Source: Pseudorasbora parva (taxonomy: Eukaryota > Chordata > Actinopteri > Cypriniformes > Gobionidae). From it: DNA of 64,000 nucleotides. Below the pieces are notes generated by a model. It did no database searches and was not told where the DNA came from. It saw only the letters and a program-made list of their open reading frames with translations. Where the stretch lies: contig NC_090195.1 in the NCBI RefSeq assembly GCF_024679245.1, positions 7,097,300-7,161,299 on the forward strand, written 5' to 3'. Shown here piece by piece: positions 61,563 to 64,000 of the stretch. Both the position numbers and the translations under genes were made by a program. The first letter of the stretch is position 1. Each line of letters opens with the position of its first letter.

Positions 61563-61655
61563 CTGGGGGAAGAAGAATGTCAACATATTCAAAGCAAAAG
61601 TCTCACAACTGTTCAGTCCTGGACACGTTATTAATGTAAATGAACACGAACTTAC

Positions 61656-61766
61656 ATGTTTCAGGGACGTCTTGACAGGTTTCGTTTTGGTCTTGGGTTT
61701 TGACTGTTTGTTAGCAACCTGAAATACATTCTGCTGTTTTTTGCCTTTCTGTTTATTTTTGGCCAT
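61656..61766 (-). CDS. rbis: rbis exon 1 (start codon)
   Basis: The exon encodes MAKNKQKGKKQQNVFQ, VANKQSKPKTKTKP and VKTSLKH, followed by donor GTAAG. The start at 61766 is chosen over the in-frame ATG at 61811 because MAKNK is the family N terminus and AACATGG is a strong Kozak context. With exons 2 and 3 the protein is 98 residues; the human protein is 100. RBIS is a small basic nucleolar factor needed for 60S ribosomal subunit biogenesis. Introns are 93 and 207 bp. The gene is intact, faces ralyl tail to tail, and no broken motif is seen. Confidence 0.92.
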
Positions 61767-62050
61767 GTTTATCTTGCAGCTTGTCGACTTCCTGATGAAA
61801 ACTAGACCCAATGAAGCCGTCTGGACGTCCCAGTTAAATGACTATGGCTAGATGTGTATTCGACACTCAAGTAGAAATTAAACGTGTCTAACGAAACAAA
61901 CTCAACTACATATAAAAACGTTGCCTCTGTAAACAGGAACACGCAGTTTGAACCTCTATGATTAGAACCATAAACAGCTCTCTTACCTCCACCACGTGTG
62001 TGCAGTGGATTCTGCGCTTTCCCGTCAACGTGAAGACTGATTAGCGCCAT
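61767..62050 (-). promoter_or_regulatory. Probable rbis 5' UTR and promoter region
   Basis: The sequence directly upstream of the start codon, moderately CpG-containing, with no TATA box that I can define. The call rests on position only. Confidence 0.35.
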
Positions 62051-62711
62051 CTAGTGATGTGGCGAGTACGCGAACAGCACTGGAAAAAGGTCCTACGACA
62101 TTGCACTTTTTTCTCTCAATTCAGCTCTTTAAATCTGCATGTTTGTTCAAGTTTTAGCTATTGAACGACTCTCAGGGGCTCCGCGATAAGATTGGTAAAT
62201 GTTGAATGGTAGATTTAGATATATCAGCTAAAATATTACAATTTCTAAAATATCTATAAAGTAATATACATTTATTGTTCATTTATTTATCTTTAATAAT
62301 AAACAAAAACTGTGAACATGTACACATAGGCCATATAGTACATTGTACATACACATAGTACATTGCAGGGGTCAAAATTATCGATTTCTTTTATGCCAAA
62401 AAAAAAAAAAAAATCATTAGGATATTTAAAAAAATAATAATTTTTCATGAAGATATTTTGTACATTTTCTACCATAAATATATAAAAGTGTATTATTAGC
62501 AGTAATATCCCTTGCTAAGGACTTCATTTAATCATTTATAAATTAGTGTAAATGGATGAGCATGCACATTGAAAAAGTAAATGCAAGACTTTTAAGCAAT
62601 TATAAAAATTAAATAAATGTAACTGTTCTAACGTAGCTTTGTTCTTAATGAGGCGTTTAAAAATATATTTATAGAATAGTAATACCATGAATAAACTATA
62701 AATGGGGTTGA
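62051..62711. other. No gene recognised
   Basis: AT-rich intergenic DNA with a poly-A run at about 62397-62413. Confidence 0.5.
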
Positions 62712-62713
62712 TA

Positions 62714-63720
62714 GTGTTGTAGTACTCGAGACCGATCTTTGTCTTGAGACCAGTCTTAAGACCATTTTTTGAAAGCCTTGGTCTTGTCTCGATCTCGACC
62801 ACATTTGTAGGCTACTCAGTCTCGTCTCAGTCTCAGACTTAGATGACTCTGGATTTTGTTTCAAGACCAGTCAAGACCACAACTGCTAAGATATTAATAC
62901 ATTGACAGTGCATTGTCTGATTTATTTATTAACATAGTAACCTGGCTGCCTTAAAAAAAAAAATGTTTTATTGTTGTTGTTATTATTATTGAAATTTAAC
63001 ATTTGAGTTGATACAATGAAGGATGTTCAATGTTTAATAAATAGAAACTCAAACTATTATTGTATCTGAACCACATAAAATATTTGATAAATCATGAAAA
63101 TAGCACAATTTGGCATGTTTCACTGCGTCATCAGAAATAAAACACACAATACGCTTACAAAATCTTTTAATAATATTTGAATAAAAATTATCAATTCTGA
63201 AAAAAATGTCATTGTATCAACTAAATTTTTTTTATTTAAATTAACTAAAAAAATATATATATTTTTTGTGTGTGTGTGTGTGTGTGTGTGTTTGTATTGA
63301 TATTATTGTATTAGTTTTATATGTTTTTGGACCGTGTGTGTCCTGAATAAAAGTTTTGATTGATTGATTGATTTAAGGCAACTTATTTTTTTATCACGTA
63401 ACTTATTTTTAAAATATTTTTTTACAGTGTGGGTCATTTCATTTGATTGGTAACAGCTCTATATAGTGTCTTATTCTAATTATATTTAAGATTAAAAATA
63501 AGTCTCAGGCAGTAATGTGGCTCTTTATGAATTTAAGCAGTTCTGGTCTCAACTCGGTTTGCCCTGCCTTGGTCTTGTCTAGTCTCAACCCCTCAAAGTA
63601 CTGGTCTTTGTCTTGGTATCAACACACATTGGTTTCGCACAAACTCGTTCTCAAATTGTTCTCGGATTAGGTGGTCTTGACCATAGACATCATTTAGATG
63701 TATGGTCTTGACTACAACAC
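62714..63720. mobile_element. TA-flanked DNA transposon (Tc1/mariner-like), 1007 bp
   Basis: Inverted ends GTGTTGTAGTACTCGAGACC at the left and, read from the right, GTGTTGTAGTCAAGACC. TA dinucleotides flank both ends (62712-62713, 63721-63722). Both subterminal regions are full of GGTCTTG/CAAGACC-type motifs. No transposase frame; it contains a (GT)n tract at 63268-63291. Confidence 0.65.
63268..63291. repeat. (GT)n microsatellite
   Basis: About 12 uninterrupted TG units. Confidence 0.95.
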
Positions 63721-63722
63721 TA

Positions 63723-64000
63723 GGGGCTATAATTCATCTTCATAGAAAGAGTTACCGTAGTTGCAACCCCTGACCACGAGATGGCAATCAAATCCAAAAT
63801 ATTAGTAACTTGATATATGCATATACATTTACAAATATATATATATATACAGGCTATTTAAATAATATATTCATAATTGTAGGATAAAATAATACTGACA
63901 ATAGCATGTAATTGATGTAAATACACAGCAAAAATATTTTTCGTATTAAGTAGGCTATTTTTGTATTCTTTCCGGTCTAACTAGCCTATCTTTATTTTTT
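63723..64000. other. AT-rich intergenic end of window
   Basis: A short TA tract near 63835-63850; nothing else recognised. Confidence 0.5.

Noticed and set aside
61767..61811. Upstream in-frame ATG for rbis
   Set aside because: It would add 15 residues absent from the family; MAKNK at 61766 has the better start context and the expected length.

Overview
The window looks like nuclear DNA of a teleost fish, probably a cyprinid. The evidence is two vertebrate genes with GT-AG introns, a 3' fragment of an L2/CR1-type LINE, and many nested non-autonomous DNA transposons and microsatellites of the kind common in carp-like fishes. It contains no prokaryotic gene organisation, rRNA or tRNA that I can recognise.

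Region 1 (1-33524) is one continuous head-to-tail satellite array with higher-order structure, truncated by the left edge of the window. It is built from four modules, all in one orientation. A is a roughly 10-bp-based minisatellite around GGTTGCTAGGG. B is tandem 139-bp monomers. C is a complex unit of about 850 bp that always carries a perfect 11-bp-arm palindrome. D is a short AT-rich repeat whose monomer is itself a hairpin (ATGCTAA-CATGA-TTAGCAT). The general order is D-A-(B-C)n, with n from 1 to 3, and there are 20 C units. Some C units end in 2 to 7 copies of a 48-bp repeat spaced by AAT triplets. Blocks of 8 to 9 kb recur almost unchanged (6841-16070, 16071-24180, 24181-26253). The differences between copies fall at the AAT/48-bp tracts, which points to recent unequal exchange there. 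I see no protein-coding gene in the array.

Region 2 (33525-about 42440) holds the last exons of ralyl (RALY RNA-binding protein-like, hnRNP C family) on the plus strand: a coiled-coil exon, an acidic-tail exon, a short terminal coding exon and a 3' UTR. No RRM or other upstream exon is found in the window, so the satellite array most likely lies inside a ralyl intron. The introns carry a hAT-like element, a TTAA-flanked MITE, and a (GT)11 tract directly next to the last coding acceptor.

Region 3 (42440-61045) is gene-poor and rich in transposons. It contains a TE nest (42545-44203), a TTA-flanked element inside a larger foldback element (46457-48141), an L2-like LINE 3' end (50822-51780, minus), and a hAT element with an 8-bp target-site duplication inside a TTAA-flanked element (57380-59912).

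Region 4 (61046-61766, minus strand) is a complete three-exon copy of rbis (the C8orf59 orthologue, ribosome biogenesis factor), 98 residues. RALYL and RBIS are also neighbours on human chromosome 8q21, which supports both calls. The window ends with a TA-flanked transposon (62714-63720) and AT-rich sequence.
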